From CAYGAM01 sp964347915 (lineage in GTDB: Archaea; Thermoproteota; Nitrososphaeria; Nitrososphaerales; Nitrosopumilaceae), in the NCBI GenBank assembly GCA_964347915.1, contig CAYGAM010000011.1, positions 1 through 33,499 on the forward strand: a DNA stretch of 33,499 bases, in the 5' to 3' direction. The position numbers and the translations under genes are program-made. The notes beneath the pieces were generated by a model. The model had not been told where the DNA came from. It did no database searches and was given only the letters and a program-made list of their open reading frames with translations. This document shows, in pieces, positions 23,730 through 31,506 of the stretch (within the stretch, counting starts at the first letter, position 1; every line of letters starts with the position of its first letter).

Positions 23730-24157
23730 AATTTATCTGCATGCGGCCTATATATAAACATTAAATCAGATTTTACGCCAGTCGCTTACAACCATTAGAG
23801 TGAGAGTCCATTTTGGTCCATGGTTCTCACAAGGTTGTCGATTGCATTTACCTCTCCCTCAAAAAAGTTCTTGGATTCCCAGAATCTGGGCGTTGATCTG
23901 GCAGGATTCCACTCGATCATTTTGCCGGTCATGCTGTCTTTGCGCCTGCCCATCTTGAACAGTTCCATGTAGCGCCTAGGCGATATTCCAAAGTACGGCT
24001 TAAAGTAAACCTTGCCGTTGCCTGAATCCATGCTAATTGAGTCAGAGAACAGTTCGGCTGCATGGCTCTTGGGATACGGTTCAATGAACACCAGCCTCTT
24101 TATTCCAGAAGATACTATGTGCTTGGCGCAGATGTGGCATGGAAATGTAGTGCAGTA
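23643..24157 (-). repeat. tandem segmental duplication, unit B
   Basis: Partner of 23101-23615. This unit contains the intact 3' end of the deaminase gene and small ORF B; homology stops near codon 382 of the deaminase (the PCHICAKH motif). Confidence 0.85.
23747..23759 (-). promoter_or_regulatory. box A of small ORF B
   Basis: Minus-strand GTTTATATATAGG, one of the best TATA matches in the window, ~25 nt before the GTG at 23729. Confidence 0.55.
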
Positions 24158-25282
24158 CATTATGCAGTCCTTGATAGAACCCCCGCGTCTAGCAGAGCCC
24201 ACCAAAGCGTCCATCTCTGCATGTACTTCCCTGCCGTATTCTGTAATACCCATAAACGCAGACTCCCTTATCCGGTAATCCTTTAACGCGGCTTTTGTCA
24301 TCTCGGCATCGCCCTCGGGAATGCTTTTAGAAATCCATCCCGATGCTCTGAGTCTGGAGATGGTGTCTTTTAGCATGCCAATTTTCTCCTGTTGATTCCG
24401 GTCGTGTCCTAGCCTGAACTCTCTTTTATCATACGCGTCTCCTTCCGTGTATATTCCGCCTCCCGCCTTTGGAACTTCGTTTGTTCCGGTAGAGATCAGA
24501 TCGCCGTTCTTGTCCAGTATGGATGCTCCGACTTGCCTTGAAAGCGAGGACGATCTGAGTGAGCTCGCAAACGCGTGAAACATTCCCGACTCTTCCGGAT
24601 AAGGCGTGTGGAACGTATTTCCAAACATCAGTTCAACAAAGCGGTCGATCTGCCTTCTTGCACGGTTCGGGTTTGATGCGTCCACAAAGACATCTCCCTG
24701 CGGGAATATCTCCCTTACGGCCTGGCCGCGCTCTGCAGCATCATCGTGATAGTCCCTGTCGACAAGCTTTTCTGCCTGGCTTCCCATTGTTTTTCTGAGA
24801 AGATCCAGTCGGTTTTTCTTGGATACATAGGCCGATATCAGCCAAAAGCTTTTGCCGTAGATCTTTCGCATGTCCCTTATCTCGTCTGCATGCTTTAGAG
24901 ACTTTAGGACGTAGGCGTGGCCAACGTGCGGTATTCTTGCAGATCCCGTGTGATTTTTGCGGGATTTTTGCATCTGTATCGTGGTCAGAATGGCTGCCGC
25001 GCCTCCGCCTGCGCGGCTGCGCAGTTCGTCTCCAGCATCCATGTGCGACATGACCCGTTCGTATTCCGGCTCCTGTCTGACCGTTTTTTCCAATCCAAGC
25101 ACCTCTGAAAGCGCCTTGCTAAGGACGATCTTCTCCGAGCTGTATTTTACAGCACGCAGAGATGCGCTTAGGCTTTCGTAAATCTGATCCAGATCTACCC
25201 CCAGCGGCCCCACCAGTCCAAAAACCAGTTCCGGCCTTGTCTCGTTCTCCATAACGCCCACAACCATTACGAACGCCCCCAT
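23795..25282 (-). CDS. anti-phage dCTP deaminase-like protein (AvcD/DcdV family)
   Basis: 495 residues in two parts. The N-terminal half is a P-loop-kinase-like domain starting ELVFGLVGPLGVDLDQI (19-35); the glycine loop lacks a canonical GK(S/T). The C-terminal part (~233-420) is a deoxycytidylate deaminase fold: SLSRQVGASILDKNGDLISTG, zinc ligands His354 and Glu356 in HAEMDAL, and Cys382 and Cys385 in PCHICAKH. This order matches bacterial AvcD/DcdV proteins, which deaminate dCTP/dCMP during phage infection and deplete nucleotides (established for bacterial members; inferred here). The tail after ~420 is family-specific. ATG at 25282 chosen; MENETRP (25252) is an alternative. Small ORF B and a truncated copy follow on the same strand. 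A plain nucleotide-salvage dCMP deaminase would lack the N-terminal domain. Confidence 0.82.
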   Translation of the reverse strand: MGAFVMVVGVMENETRPELVFGLVGPLGVDLDQIYESLSASLRAVKYSSEKIVLSKALSEVLGLEKTVRQEPEYERVMSHMDAGDELRSRAGGGAAAILTTIQMQKSRKNHTGSARIPHVGHAYVLKSLKHADEIRDMRKIYGKSFWLISAYVSKKNRLDLLRKTMGSQAEKLVDRDYHDDAAERGQAVREIFPQGDVFVDASNPNRARRQIDRFVELMFGNTFHTPYPEESGMFHAFASSLRSSSLSRQVGASILDKNGDLISTGTNEVPKAGGGIYTEGDAYDKREFRLGHDRNQQEKIGMLKDTISRLRASGWISKSIPEGDAEMTKAALKDYRIRESAFMGITEYGREVHAEMDALVGSARRGGSIKDCIMYCTTFPCHICAKHIVSSGIKRLVFIEPYPKSHAAELFSDSISMDSGNGKVYFKPYFGISPRRYMELFKMGRRKDSMTGKMIEWNPARSTPRFWESKNFFEGEVNAIDNLVRTMDQNGLSL

Positions 25283-25328
25283 GTCAAGTGAATTTTTTTC
25301 AATTACCTCAAAATAGTATTCACAAACC

Positions 25329-25362
25329 CCGTATATTACTGTTATGATATAGTATAATACGG
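25329..25362. promoter_or_regulatory. inverted repeat upstream of the deaminase gene
   Basis: CCGTATATTACT (25329-25340) and AGTATAATACGG (25351-25362) form 12-bp arms with two internal mismatches and a 10-bp spacer, within an AT-rich ~100-bp island 47-80 bp before the deaminase ATG. It could be an operator or an RNA hairpin in a leader transcript. Nothing else about its role can be read. Confidence 0.4.
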
Positions 25363-25990
25363 TTTTCTTTTTGCAGTTTTAGAGTCCGGCCTGTTCATGC
25401 TTTTTCTGCACATGCAATCATTCCCAATTTCTGATATATCATTAATCATAAAGCCGCCCTTCAACTCGATTTGTGTGCTCAAGATGCATGCGTCTTCGAA
25501 TATTCCCAGAATGCGCAAAATCTTGTTTGCAGGCATGCGGACGGGCATCGCTGTCATTGATATGATGCTGGGCTGTTTTATTTTATTTTGATCTGCTTCT
25601 CTTGTCAGTTTTTGTTTTTCCTTCTCAGAAACAGATTCATGCAGGATTTTTTGCCGTCAGGCTATCCAGCACGCCAAAGACATGCGCTGACGGGCGTCAT
25701 AGTTTGAACTTTTGCTGCTGTATGGAACGCAAAATTGTCCCAGTTCAAGCCTGTCCTGCGTCTCACGCCAAGAAGAATCATGCATCAAGCAGGCATGCCG
25801 CGGAGTGCGGATCTGCCGGTCTGGCTGCCAGTGCACGCAAACACGGCATCAGAGCCGATGATGCCGGCGGAAACCCAGATAGAGCAACTCTTTTGAGCCG
25901 CGCCATGCTGGCGCTGATTGCATTTTTCTGCCATTGCACAATCTGGCGCTTATCAATTCCTTGCGGCTTGCGGTTTTGCGATAACAGATC

Positions 25991-26080
25991 GGTCTCTGGA
26001 AGCTGTTCTGGATTTCAGGCGCGAATCTGTCCGAGAGGTGCCTCTGAGGCGGTAAAACTCACGCCCAAACTTCCAGAACC
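25991..26080 (+). repeat. ~90-bp palindromic dispersed element, copy 2
   Basis: It starts GGTCTCTGGAAGCTGTTC and ends AACTTCCAGAACCC, with inner arms GGCGCGAATCTGTCC and GGCGGTAAAACTCACGCC and an apical AGAGG-TG-CCTCT hairpin. The length equals that of copy 1 at 12762-12850, which lies in the opposite orientation. Differences between copies often fall so that both arms can still pair. Confidence 0.75.
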
Positions 26081-26280
26081 CGAGATGCTGCGTTTTGTGG
26101 CATATGCCCGAACGCGACCGCGCATCATCAGCCTGCTACGCAACTATGGCGCTCTGTAAAAATGTGCACCACTGCATAATCAGATCAAAAGTTCACGCCG
26201 CGTAATCAAAATTTTACATCTTGGATTATACTTTAGTGAAAAAAGTGAAAGCGGGCGGCAAAATTTTTCATCATCTAACG

Positions 26281-26289
26281 TTTATAAGA
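26281..26289 (+). promoter_or_regulatory. box A of the uL18-to-cbf5 operon
   Basis: TTTATAAGA centred ~31 nt before the uL18 ATG at 26316, giving a leader of only a few nucleotides. It is embedded in an AT-rich region unlike the rest of the spacer. Confidence 0.5.
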
Positions 26290-26315
26290 TCATTTGAAAT
26301 TTTTTCACTATAGTC

Positions 26316-26798
26316 ATGGGTTATTCTAAGATATTGAGGCGGCTCCGCGAGGAAAAGACCAATTATAAAAAGCGCAGTGCAATGCTGATGGGCAGGCGCA
26401 ACTTTGTGACCATCCAAGTATCAAACGAAAACGTAGCAGTTCAGATTCACAAGCCGGAGATGGCAGGAGACAAGGTGCTCGCATCTGCGCATTCAAGATT
26501 CCTCCTCTCAAAGGGCTGGAAGGGCTCAAGAAAGAGCATTCCCGCAGCATACCTTACCGGATACCTTGCAGGAAAGCGGGCTTTGACCAGCGGCGTTGAA
26601 AAGTCAATAATGTACACAGGCACAAGGCGGTACACCGACAGGATGGCAGCCGCCCTCAAGGGCGTCAGGGACGCCGGAGTGCAGATACCGGCATCTGACG
26701 ATGCATTCCCCGCGGGCGAGAGAATAAGCGGCGGCCACCTTTTGATAAAAAACGACATGCTCGGAGTCAAGTCGCAGATAGACGCAGAGGTAGCTTAG
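26316..26798 (+). CDS. rpl18: large ribosomal subunit protein uL18
   Basis: 160 residues, normal for archaea. It binds 5S rRNA and attaches it to the central protuberance. Landmarks: RRLREEKTNYKKRSAMLMGRRNFVTIQVSN at the N-terminus, VLASAHSRFLLSKGWKGSRKSIPAAYLTGYLAGKRA in the core, and VRDAGVQIPASDDAFPAGERISGGHL at the C-terminus, an archaeal/eukaryotic form. It is the first gene of the downstream half of the spc operon, which here begins with its own promoter because L32e-L19e are elsewhere. uS5 starts 3 nt after its stop. Confidence 0.95.
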   Translation: MGYSKILRRLREEKTNYKKRSAMLMGRRNFVTIQVSNENVAVQIHKPEMAGDKVLASAHSRFLLSKGWKGSRKSIPAAYLTGYLAGKRALTSGVEKSIMYTGTRRYTDRMAAALKGVRDAGVQIPASDDAFPAGERISGGHLLIKNDMLGVKSQIDAEVA

Positions 26799-26801
26799 AA
26801 A

Positions 26802-27425
26802 TTGAACCGCCCCAGATCAGACAGGCGCACGCATGAAACAGTATGGACACCAAAAACCATCCTGGGCAAAAAAGTGGCAGACGGCACTGTAAAATCAATG
26901 GAAGAGATTTTAGAGAACGGCTGGAGAATACAGGAAGGCGACATTGTAAAGAAACTGCTGCCTGATCTTGAGACCGAAGTCATAGACGTTGGAATAATAC
27001 AAAAGATGACGCCAAACGGGCAGTCGACCAGATTCAAGGCAATAGTAGCAGCTGGCAACTCAAACGGATGGCTCGGCATAGGGCAGGGCAAGTCAAAGCA
27101 GATGCGAATTGCAATAGAAAAGGCAAACAATGCGGCATTCCTAAACGTCAGCCCGATCAAGATGGGCTGCGGCAGCTGGGAGTGCAGATGCGACCAAAAG
27201 CATTCGGTGCCGTTCAAGGTGAGGGGAAAGGGAGGCAGCGTGCAGATTGAGATACTGCCGGCGCCCCGCGGCTTGGGCCTTGTAGCGGGCGGAAAGATCA
27301 GGCGTCTCTTGGAGCTTGCAGGACTCAAGGACGCATGGACAAAGGCAAGAGGCTCCACGCCGACCATGAACTCTACGTCAAAAGCAGTACTGGACTGCCT
27401 GCGCCAGACATTCAGTCAAGGTTAG
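26802..27425 (+). CDS. rps5: small ribosomal subunit protein uS5
   Basis: 207 residues. The double-stranded-RNA-binding N-terminal domain has DIGIIQKMT-like text (EVIDVGIIQKMTPNGQSTRFKAIVAAGNSNGWLGIGQGKSKQ). The archaeal/eukaryotic cysteine-containing insert GCGSWECRCDQKHSVPFKVRGKGGSV follows, and a C-terminal domain (PAPRGLGLVAGGKIRRLLELAGLKDAW). It acts in decoding fidelity at the mRNA entry site. The start is TTG at 26802, the only usual start before the conserved region; non-ATG starts recur in this operon. It ends 5 nt before uL30. Confidence 0.95.
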   Translation: MNRPRSDRRTHETVWTPKTILGKKVADGTVKSMEEILENGWRIQEGDIVKKLLPDLETEVIDVGIIQKMTPNGQSTRFKAIVAAGNSNGWLGIGQGKSKQMRIAIEKANNAAFLNVSPIKMGCGSWECRCDQKHSVPFKVRGKGGSVQIEILPAPRGLGLVAGGKIRRLLELAGLKDAWTKARGSTPTMNSTSKAVLDCLRQTFSQG

Positions 27426-27430
27426 GAGTC

Positions 27431-27898
27431 ATGGCAAAGGCATATCTCGTAGTAAGAATAAAGGGACAAGCAGATGTTCCATACTGGGCAGCCACGACAT
27501 TGCAGCTCTTTAAGCTTGAAAAAAAGTATCGCGCAACAATAATTCCGGCAAAGGAAAACACTCTTGGCATGCTCAGCAAGGTAAAGCACTATGTGTCATG
27601 GACAGAGATAGACCAGGAACTTGCCATGGAACTGCTGGACAAAAAGGCGCGCAAAGGCGGCTATCAAAAGATAACCCAGGAAGACATATCCAAGGCAGGG
27701 TTTGGCAGCATGGAGGAGATGGCATCCTCGCTTGCAGAGGGCAAAACGCCGCTCTCAAAACTCAAGCCGCTAAAGCCGTGGTTTGCTCTGGCTCCCCCCA
27801 GAAGCGGCTTTAAGCGAAGCACAAAGCGCATGTACGGACAGAAAGGCATTCTCGGATACAACAAGGAGCTGGGCGAGCTGGTCCGGAGGATGATCTAG
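27431..27898 (+). CDS. rpl30: large ribosomal subunit protein uL30
   Basis: 155 residues, the long archaeal form. The N-terminal ferredoxin-like core is AYLVVRIKGQADVPYWAATTLQLFKLEKKYRATIIPAKENTLGMLSKVKHYVSW. An archaeal C-terminal extension follows, ending KRSTKRMYGQKGILGYNKELGELVRRMI. The ATG at 27431 is used; the same frame is open upstream into uS5 but with no similarity. uL15 begins with GTG two bases after the stop. The protein binds 23S rRNA near the central protuberance. Confidence 0.95.
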   Translation: MAKAYLVVRIKGQADVPYWAATTLQLFKLEKKYRATIIPAKENTLGMLSKVKHYVSWTEIDQELAMELLDKKARKGGYQKITQEDISKAGFGSMEEMASSLAEGKTPLSKLKPLKPWFALAPPRSGFKRSTKRMYGQKGILGYNKELGELVRRMI

Positions 27899-27900
27899 CG

Positions 27901-28326
27901 GTGGCCGTCAGGCTTCGCAAGACGCGCAAGCTTAGGGGTTCGCGCACTCACGGCTGGGGCCAGGTGGGGCAGCACAGGGCAAGCGGGCACAAGGGCGGAG
28001 TGGGCGTTGCCGGACAGCTCAAGCACCATTTCAGTTCCATGCTCAAGGAGAATCCCGATCACTTTGGGCACGATTCAAGCAGGCCGCCAAAGCCGTCAAT
28101 CACGAAAAAATGGCTGAATGTCAGGGACCTGGACGACGCTTTTGTGAGGCTTGGAACAAACAAGGACGGCAGAAACGTAATTGATCTGGCGGCAGGAGGA
28201 TACGACAAGCTGCTGGGCGGCGGCTGGATAAGATCCTCATACACAGTTCTTGTTCCAAAATTTACCGAGGCCGCAGCTAAAAAGGTTGCCGATGCAGGCG
28301 GCGAGGTGCAAAGATACGATGGCTGA
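27901..28326 (+). CDS. rpl15: large ribosomal subunit protein uL15
   Basis: 141 residues. The N-terminal Gly/Arg/Lys-rich arm (RLRKTRKLRGSRTHGWGQVGQHRASGHKGG) threads into 23S rRNA. A compact C-terminal domain follows (KWLNVRDLDDAFVRLG ... VIDLAAGGYDKLLGGGWIRSSYTVLVPKFTEAAAKKVADAGG). GTG start at 27901. Its stop overlaps the secY start by 8 bp, the usual archaeal coupling of uL15 and the translocon subunit. Confidence 0.95.
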   Translation: MAVRLRKTRKLRGSRTHGWGQVGQHRASGHKGGVGVAGQLKHHFSSMLKENPDHFGHDSSRPPKPSITKKWLNVRDLDDAFVRLGTNKDGRNVIDLAAGGYDKLLGGGWIRSSYTVLVPKFTEAAAKKVADAGGEVQRYDG

Positions 28327-29749
28327 AGGATCAGCTACCGCGTTTATACGCAAGCTGGTGGTCGTAGCCGAGCCGTATCTGCCCCAGGTGCCAAAGCCCA
28401 AGAAAAAGCTCCAGCTGCAGACCAGGCTGCTCTGGTCAGGGGTAGCTCTTTTGATCTACATGGTCATGGGACAGACGCCGCTGTTTGGCGCCACCACGCC
28501 TGAGTTTGACTTTTTAGCATTTGCCCGCGTAATCTTTGCGTCGCAGCAGGGAACCCTGGTGGAACTTGGAATAGGACCCATAGTAACGGCGGGCCTCTTG
28601 ATGCAGCTTTTGCGAGGCTCGGACATTCTAAAGTTTGACTTTAAAAAGCCCGAAGAGCGCGGAATATTTCAGACTGCAACCAAAATAGTCACATATGTTG
28701 TAATAGTTGCCGAGTCTGTCGTGTACGGAATTGCAGTGTACGGTCCCAACATTACCGACCCGTCCGTGCTGTACATTCTCATAGGGCAGCTGATGGCAGC
28801 ATCGGTCATAATCATGTTCCTGGACGAACTCATACAAAAGGGATGGGGCCTGGGAAGCGGCATCAGCCTCTTTATCATGGCAGGTGTTGCCCAGCAGATT
28901 CTGTGGAGCCTCTTTAGCCCGCTGCCCGGCACTGACGGCGGTACGATAGGAATCATTCCGTACGTCGCCCAGTCTGCAATAGCAGGCGATCTGAGCAATG
29001 TCTTCTTTAGGCCAGACCAGCTGCCGAGCATATTCGGGCTGCTGCTGACTGCCGGCGTGCTGCTGATTCTTGTATTTACCCAGGGCATGAAGGTGGAGAT
29101 TCCGATCGTATCCACAAAGTACAGGGGATTCTCGGCCGTATATCCAATCAAGCTCATGTACGTCTCAAACATACCGGTCATACTGGCGTCAGCTCTTACG
29201 GCAAATGCCGTATTTTTGGGACAGATGTTTTGGGCAAACTTTAATCCGCAAAACAACAACTTTTTCATGAACATAATTGCGCAGTTTGATCCTACGCTTC
29301 CGTCATCGCCCATAGGCGGCCTGATATACTATGTAACGCCGCCGCGCGGGCTGGAGTTTGCAGCGGCTGACCCCAGCCGCGCCATAGGGTACGTGCTGTT
29401 TATGATAGGAATCGTCGTAGTATTCGGCAAGCTCTGGGTGGAACTTGGCGGCCTCTCACCCAAAAAGGCGGCTTCCAACCTGCTTGATGCGGACGTTCAG
29501 ATACCAGGATTTCGCCGATCAAACAAGCCGGTTGAGACTCTGCTCAACAAGTACATTCCTTCCGTTACCCTGATAGGCTCAATAATACTCGGAGCGCTGG
29601 CAGGCGTATCGGACGTTTTAGGCGTGTTTGGTTCCGGAATCGGCGTGCTGCTCATGGTCGACATACTCATCAACTACTACAACCAGCTCATACGGGAACA
29701 GGTGGAGACGGTAATGCCCAGGCTGGGGGCATTGCTTGGCAGGACATAG
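28319..29749 (+). CDS. secY: preprotein translocase subunit SecY (Sec61 alpha)
   Basis: 476 residues with about ten transmembrane helices. It forms the protein-conducting channel together with SecE, encoded at 11468-11629. Visible landmarks: the cytoplasmic N-terminal helix (AFIRKLVVVAEPYLPQV), TM1 (LLWSGVALLIYMVMGQTPLFG), the plug region after it, IGPIVTAGLLMQLLRGSDIL (TM2), GLGSGISLFIMAGVAQQI, the cytoplasmic loop MKVEIPIVSTKYRGFSAVYPIKLMYVSNIPVI with conserved Arg/Lys that bind the ribosome, and IPGFRRSNKPVETLLNKYIP before the last helices. The ATG at 28319 lies inside the end of uL15. adkA follows after 2 nt. Confidence 0.96.
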   Translation: MAEGSATAFIRKLVVVAEPYLPQVPKPKKKLQLQTRLLWSGVALLIYMVMGQTPLFGATTPEFDFLAFARVIFASQQGTLVELGIGPIVTAGLLMQLLRGSDILKFDFKKPEERGIFQTATKIVTYVVIVAESVVYGIAVYGPNITDPSVLYILIGQLMAASVIIMFLDELIQKGWGLGSGISLFIMAGVAQQILWSLFSPLPGTDGGTIGIIPYVAQSAIAGDLSNVFFRPDQLPSIFGLLLTAGVLLILVFTQGMKVEIPIVSTKYRGFSAVYPIKLMYVSNIPVILASALTANAVFLGQMFWANFNPQNNNFFMNIIAQFDPTLPSSPIGGLIYYVTPPRGLEFAAADPSRAIGYVLFMIGIVVVFGKLWVELGGLSPKKAASNLLDADVQIPGFRRSNKPVETLLNKYIPSVTLIGSIILGALAGVSDVLGVFGSGIGVLLMVDILINYYNQLIREQVETVMPRLGALLGRT

Positions 29750-29751
29750 CG

Positions 29752-30327
29752 ATGAGCAGCCGCAAGATAGTCATGGTGGGCATATCCGGCGTGGGCAAGA
29801 CCACGCTGGTAGCAGAAGTGGTAAGGCTGCTAAAGGAGATGAACAAGACGGTATCCGTAGTATCTTTTGGAACCATAATGCTTCAAGAGGCGCAGGCTGC
29901 AGGCGCAAAAGGCAGGGACGACCTGCGAAGGCTTCCGATGGAAAAGCAGCAGGAGCTCCAGACAAATGCGGCGTCAAAGATAGCAGCCATGGATGACAAT
30001 GTGGTCATTGTGGATACGCATGCGTTCATATCTACGCCGTCCGGCTTTTACCCAGGCCTTCCCGAATACGTTCTCAAGATCATACGGCCGTCCAACTTTA
30101 TCTCGGTCAGCGCAAAGCCCGAGGAGATCTATCAGCGCAGGATGAACGATCCTACGCGAAACCGCGACATAATATCAGTATCCGCAATCAAGAGAGAGAT
30201 GGACGTTCAGGACGCAATGCTGTCCACATGCTCTGTTCTCTCCGGCTCGCCTCTCATACCAGTGCTGAACCGCGAGGGAAAAGTTCAAGACGCAGCGCAC
30301 GCCATAATATATGCAATAGGGTTGTAG
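29752..30327 (+). CDS. adkA: adenylate kinase, archaeal type
   Basis: 191 residues. It interconverts 2 ADP with ATP and AMP. The P-loop is GISGVGKTT (9-17), within the archaeal-type sequence SRKIVMVGISGVGKTTLVAEVVRLL. It has the AdkA features VVSFGTIMLQEAQAAG, GRDDLRRLPMEKQQELQ and VVIVDTHAFISTPSGFYPGLPEYVL, and lacks the LID zinc cysteines of bacterial Adk. Its place directly behind secY is the same as in most archaea and many bacteria. DUF106 starts one base after its stop. Confidence 0.94.
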   Translation: MSSRKIVMVGISGVGKTTLVAEVVRLLKEMNKTVSVVSFGTIMLQEAQAAGAKGRDDLRRLPMEKQQELQTNAASKIAAMDDNVVIVDTHAFISTPSGFYPGLPEYVLKIIRPSNFISVSAKPEEIYQRRMNDPTRNRDIISVSAIKREMDVQDAMLSTCSVLSGSPLIPVLNREGKVQDAAHAIIYAIGL

Positions 30328-30328
30328 A

Positions 30329-30949
30329 ATGGAGTTTATAGCGCTGTTCCTTGAATCGATTCTTCTCCAGGGAGGAGACTTTCTTGGGTTCGGAGACAGG
30401 GGCGCGCTCGGAAGCGATGATCCCATCATCAAGGGCATGATACTTTCAATGTTTACGGTTGCAGGATTTGGCATACTGCTCAACATATTCAATGCGGGCA
30501 TAAGAAAAAAGATGGTGGACCAGGTAAAGCTGAGGCGCATAATGAAGGAGACGCGCGCCTGGCAAAAGGAGCGCATGGCCGCATTCCGGTCCAAGGATGA
30601 AAAAAAGCAGGCGGAGCTTTCCAAAAAGTCCTCGTACATGAACAAGCTCAACATGGAGATGATGCAGATGAACATGCGTCCCATGATGATTACGTTCATT
30701 CCGCTCATACTGATCTTTTACTTTGTTCTGCCCGAACTCTTCTCGTACACGGTGGCAGTATCGCCGATACCGCTCAACGTAATTCCGGGCGACTGGTTTC
30801 AGCTTACATGCACGGCGCAGGGCGTAGAAGAGGGCCTGTACTGCAATGTGGAGAACGAGCTCTTCCTCTGGGCATGGTACTTTTTGGCCTCGATTGCATT
30901 CAGCGGCATCATAATGAAGATTACAAAAACGTCAATGGATTTTAGTTGA
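30329..30949 (+). CDS. DUF106 membrane protein, archaeal YidC/Oxa1-superfamily (EMC3/TMCO1-like) insertase
   Basis: 206 residues. A hydrophobic helix at ~35-53 (GMILSMFTVAGFGILLNIF) is followed by a charged cytoplasmic coiled coil (RKKMVDQVKLRRIMKETRAWQKERMAAF ... KKQAELSKKSSYMNKLNMEMMQM). Two more membrane segments follow (MMITFIPLILIFYFVLPELF and LWAWYFLASIAFSGIIM). This three-helix plan with a ribosome-facing coiled coil is that of archaeal DUF106, which has been linked to Oxa1/YidC/Get1 membrane insertases. The context between secY-adkA and cmk agrees with a membrane-insertion role. Its last codons overlap cmk (TTGA). Confidence 0.88.
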   Translation: MEFIALFLESILLQGGDFLGFGDRGALGSDDPIIKGMILSMFTVAGFGILLNIFNAGIRKKMVDQVKLRRIMKETRAWQKERMAAFRSKDEKKQAELSKKSSYMNKLNMEMMQMNMRPMMITFIPLILIFYFVLPELFSYTVAVSPIPLNVIPGDWFQLTCTAQGVEEGLYCNVENELFLWAWYFLASIAFSGIIMKITKTSMDFS

Positions 30950-31506
30950 GCAAGTCTGTTGTAATATCAGGACCGCCGGCAGTTGGCAAGACTACTGTGG
31001 CGCGCGCGCTTGCCGCAGAGTTTGAGCTAGAGTATGTCAGCGGAGGCGATGTCCTAAAGGAGATGGCAGTCAAAGAGGGGTACGCCGGCGAGGGCGACGA
31101 CTGGTGGGATACTGTTCCCGGAATGGAGTTTCTCAAAAAAAGGCAGGGCGATGCGAAATTTGACAGAATGGTAGACGAACGCCTTGTCCGGATGTACGAT
31201 GAAGGCGGCAGGGCAATTACAAGCTATACGCTGCCGTGGCTGGTATCCGGCGGGGTAAAAATATGGCTGGCAGGATCGCACAAGAGCAGCGCGAGCAGGA
31301 TGCAGTGCCGCGACAACATGGCAGTCGAGGATGCCATGGAGATTACAAGGATGCGGTACGATGAGAACCGGGCGCTGTACAAGAGCTTGTATGGCTTTGA
31401 CTTTGGCGAGGATCTGTCAGTCTTTGATGCGGTAATAGATACGGACAGGATGGATGCTGCCGGGGTCATAGCGGCTGCGGCAAAAGCTGCAGGGAGGTTG
31501 CTGTGA
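30946..31506 (+). CDS. cmk: (d)CMP kinase, archaeal type
   Basis: 186 residues. It phosphorylates CMP and dCMP to their diphosphates. The P-loop is SGPPAVGKTTVARALAAEF (~8-26). The VSGGDVLKEMA segment binds the nucleotide base, and AITSYTLPWLVSG and MRYDENRALYKSLYGFDF match archaeal Cmk. The start is TTG at 30946, which overlaps the DUF106 stop (TTGA). In related genomes cbf5 normally follows directly; here a 249-bp repeat-containing insertion separates them. The terminal sequence AGRLL plus stop is repeated at the end of that insertion. Confidence 0.92.
   Translation: MSKSVVISGPPAVGKTTVARALAAEFELEYVSGGDVLKEMAVKEGYAGEGDDWWDTVPGMEFLKKRQGDAKFDRMVDERLVRMYDEGGRAITSYTLPWLVSGGVKIWLAGSHKSSASRMQCRDNMAVEDAMEITRMRYDENRALYKSLYGFDFGEDLSVFDAVIDTDRMDAAGVIAAAAKAAGRLL

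Larger units (their letters stand above)
25283..26315. other. ~1-kb spacer between deaminase island and ribosomal operon
   Basis: From the left it holds the AT-rich region with the inverted repeat, a T-rich tract (25575-25625), copy 2 of the palindromic element (25991-26080), and the uL18 promoter near 26281. A plus-strand frame from 25602 to 26159 is open but runs through the palindromic element and has no protein character. A 35-codon minus-strand ORF starting near 25449 is possible but unsupported. This is the largest gene-free stretch in the window. Confidence 0.45.

Noticed and set aside
25342..25557. 71-codon minus-strand ORF upstream of the deaminase
   Set aside because: It crosses the AT-rich inverted repeat, has no TATA at suitable spacing and no recognisable pattern; it could be a leader peptide, but nothing supports this.
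25602..26159. 185-codon plus-strand ORF in the ~1-kb spacer
   Set aside because: It runs through the palindromic element, has no hydrophobic core pattern and resembles translated GC-rich spacer.
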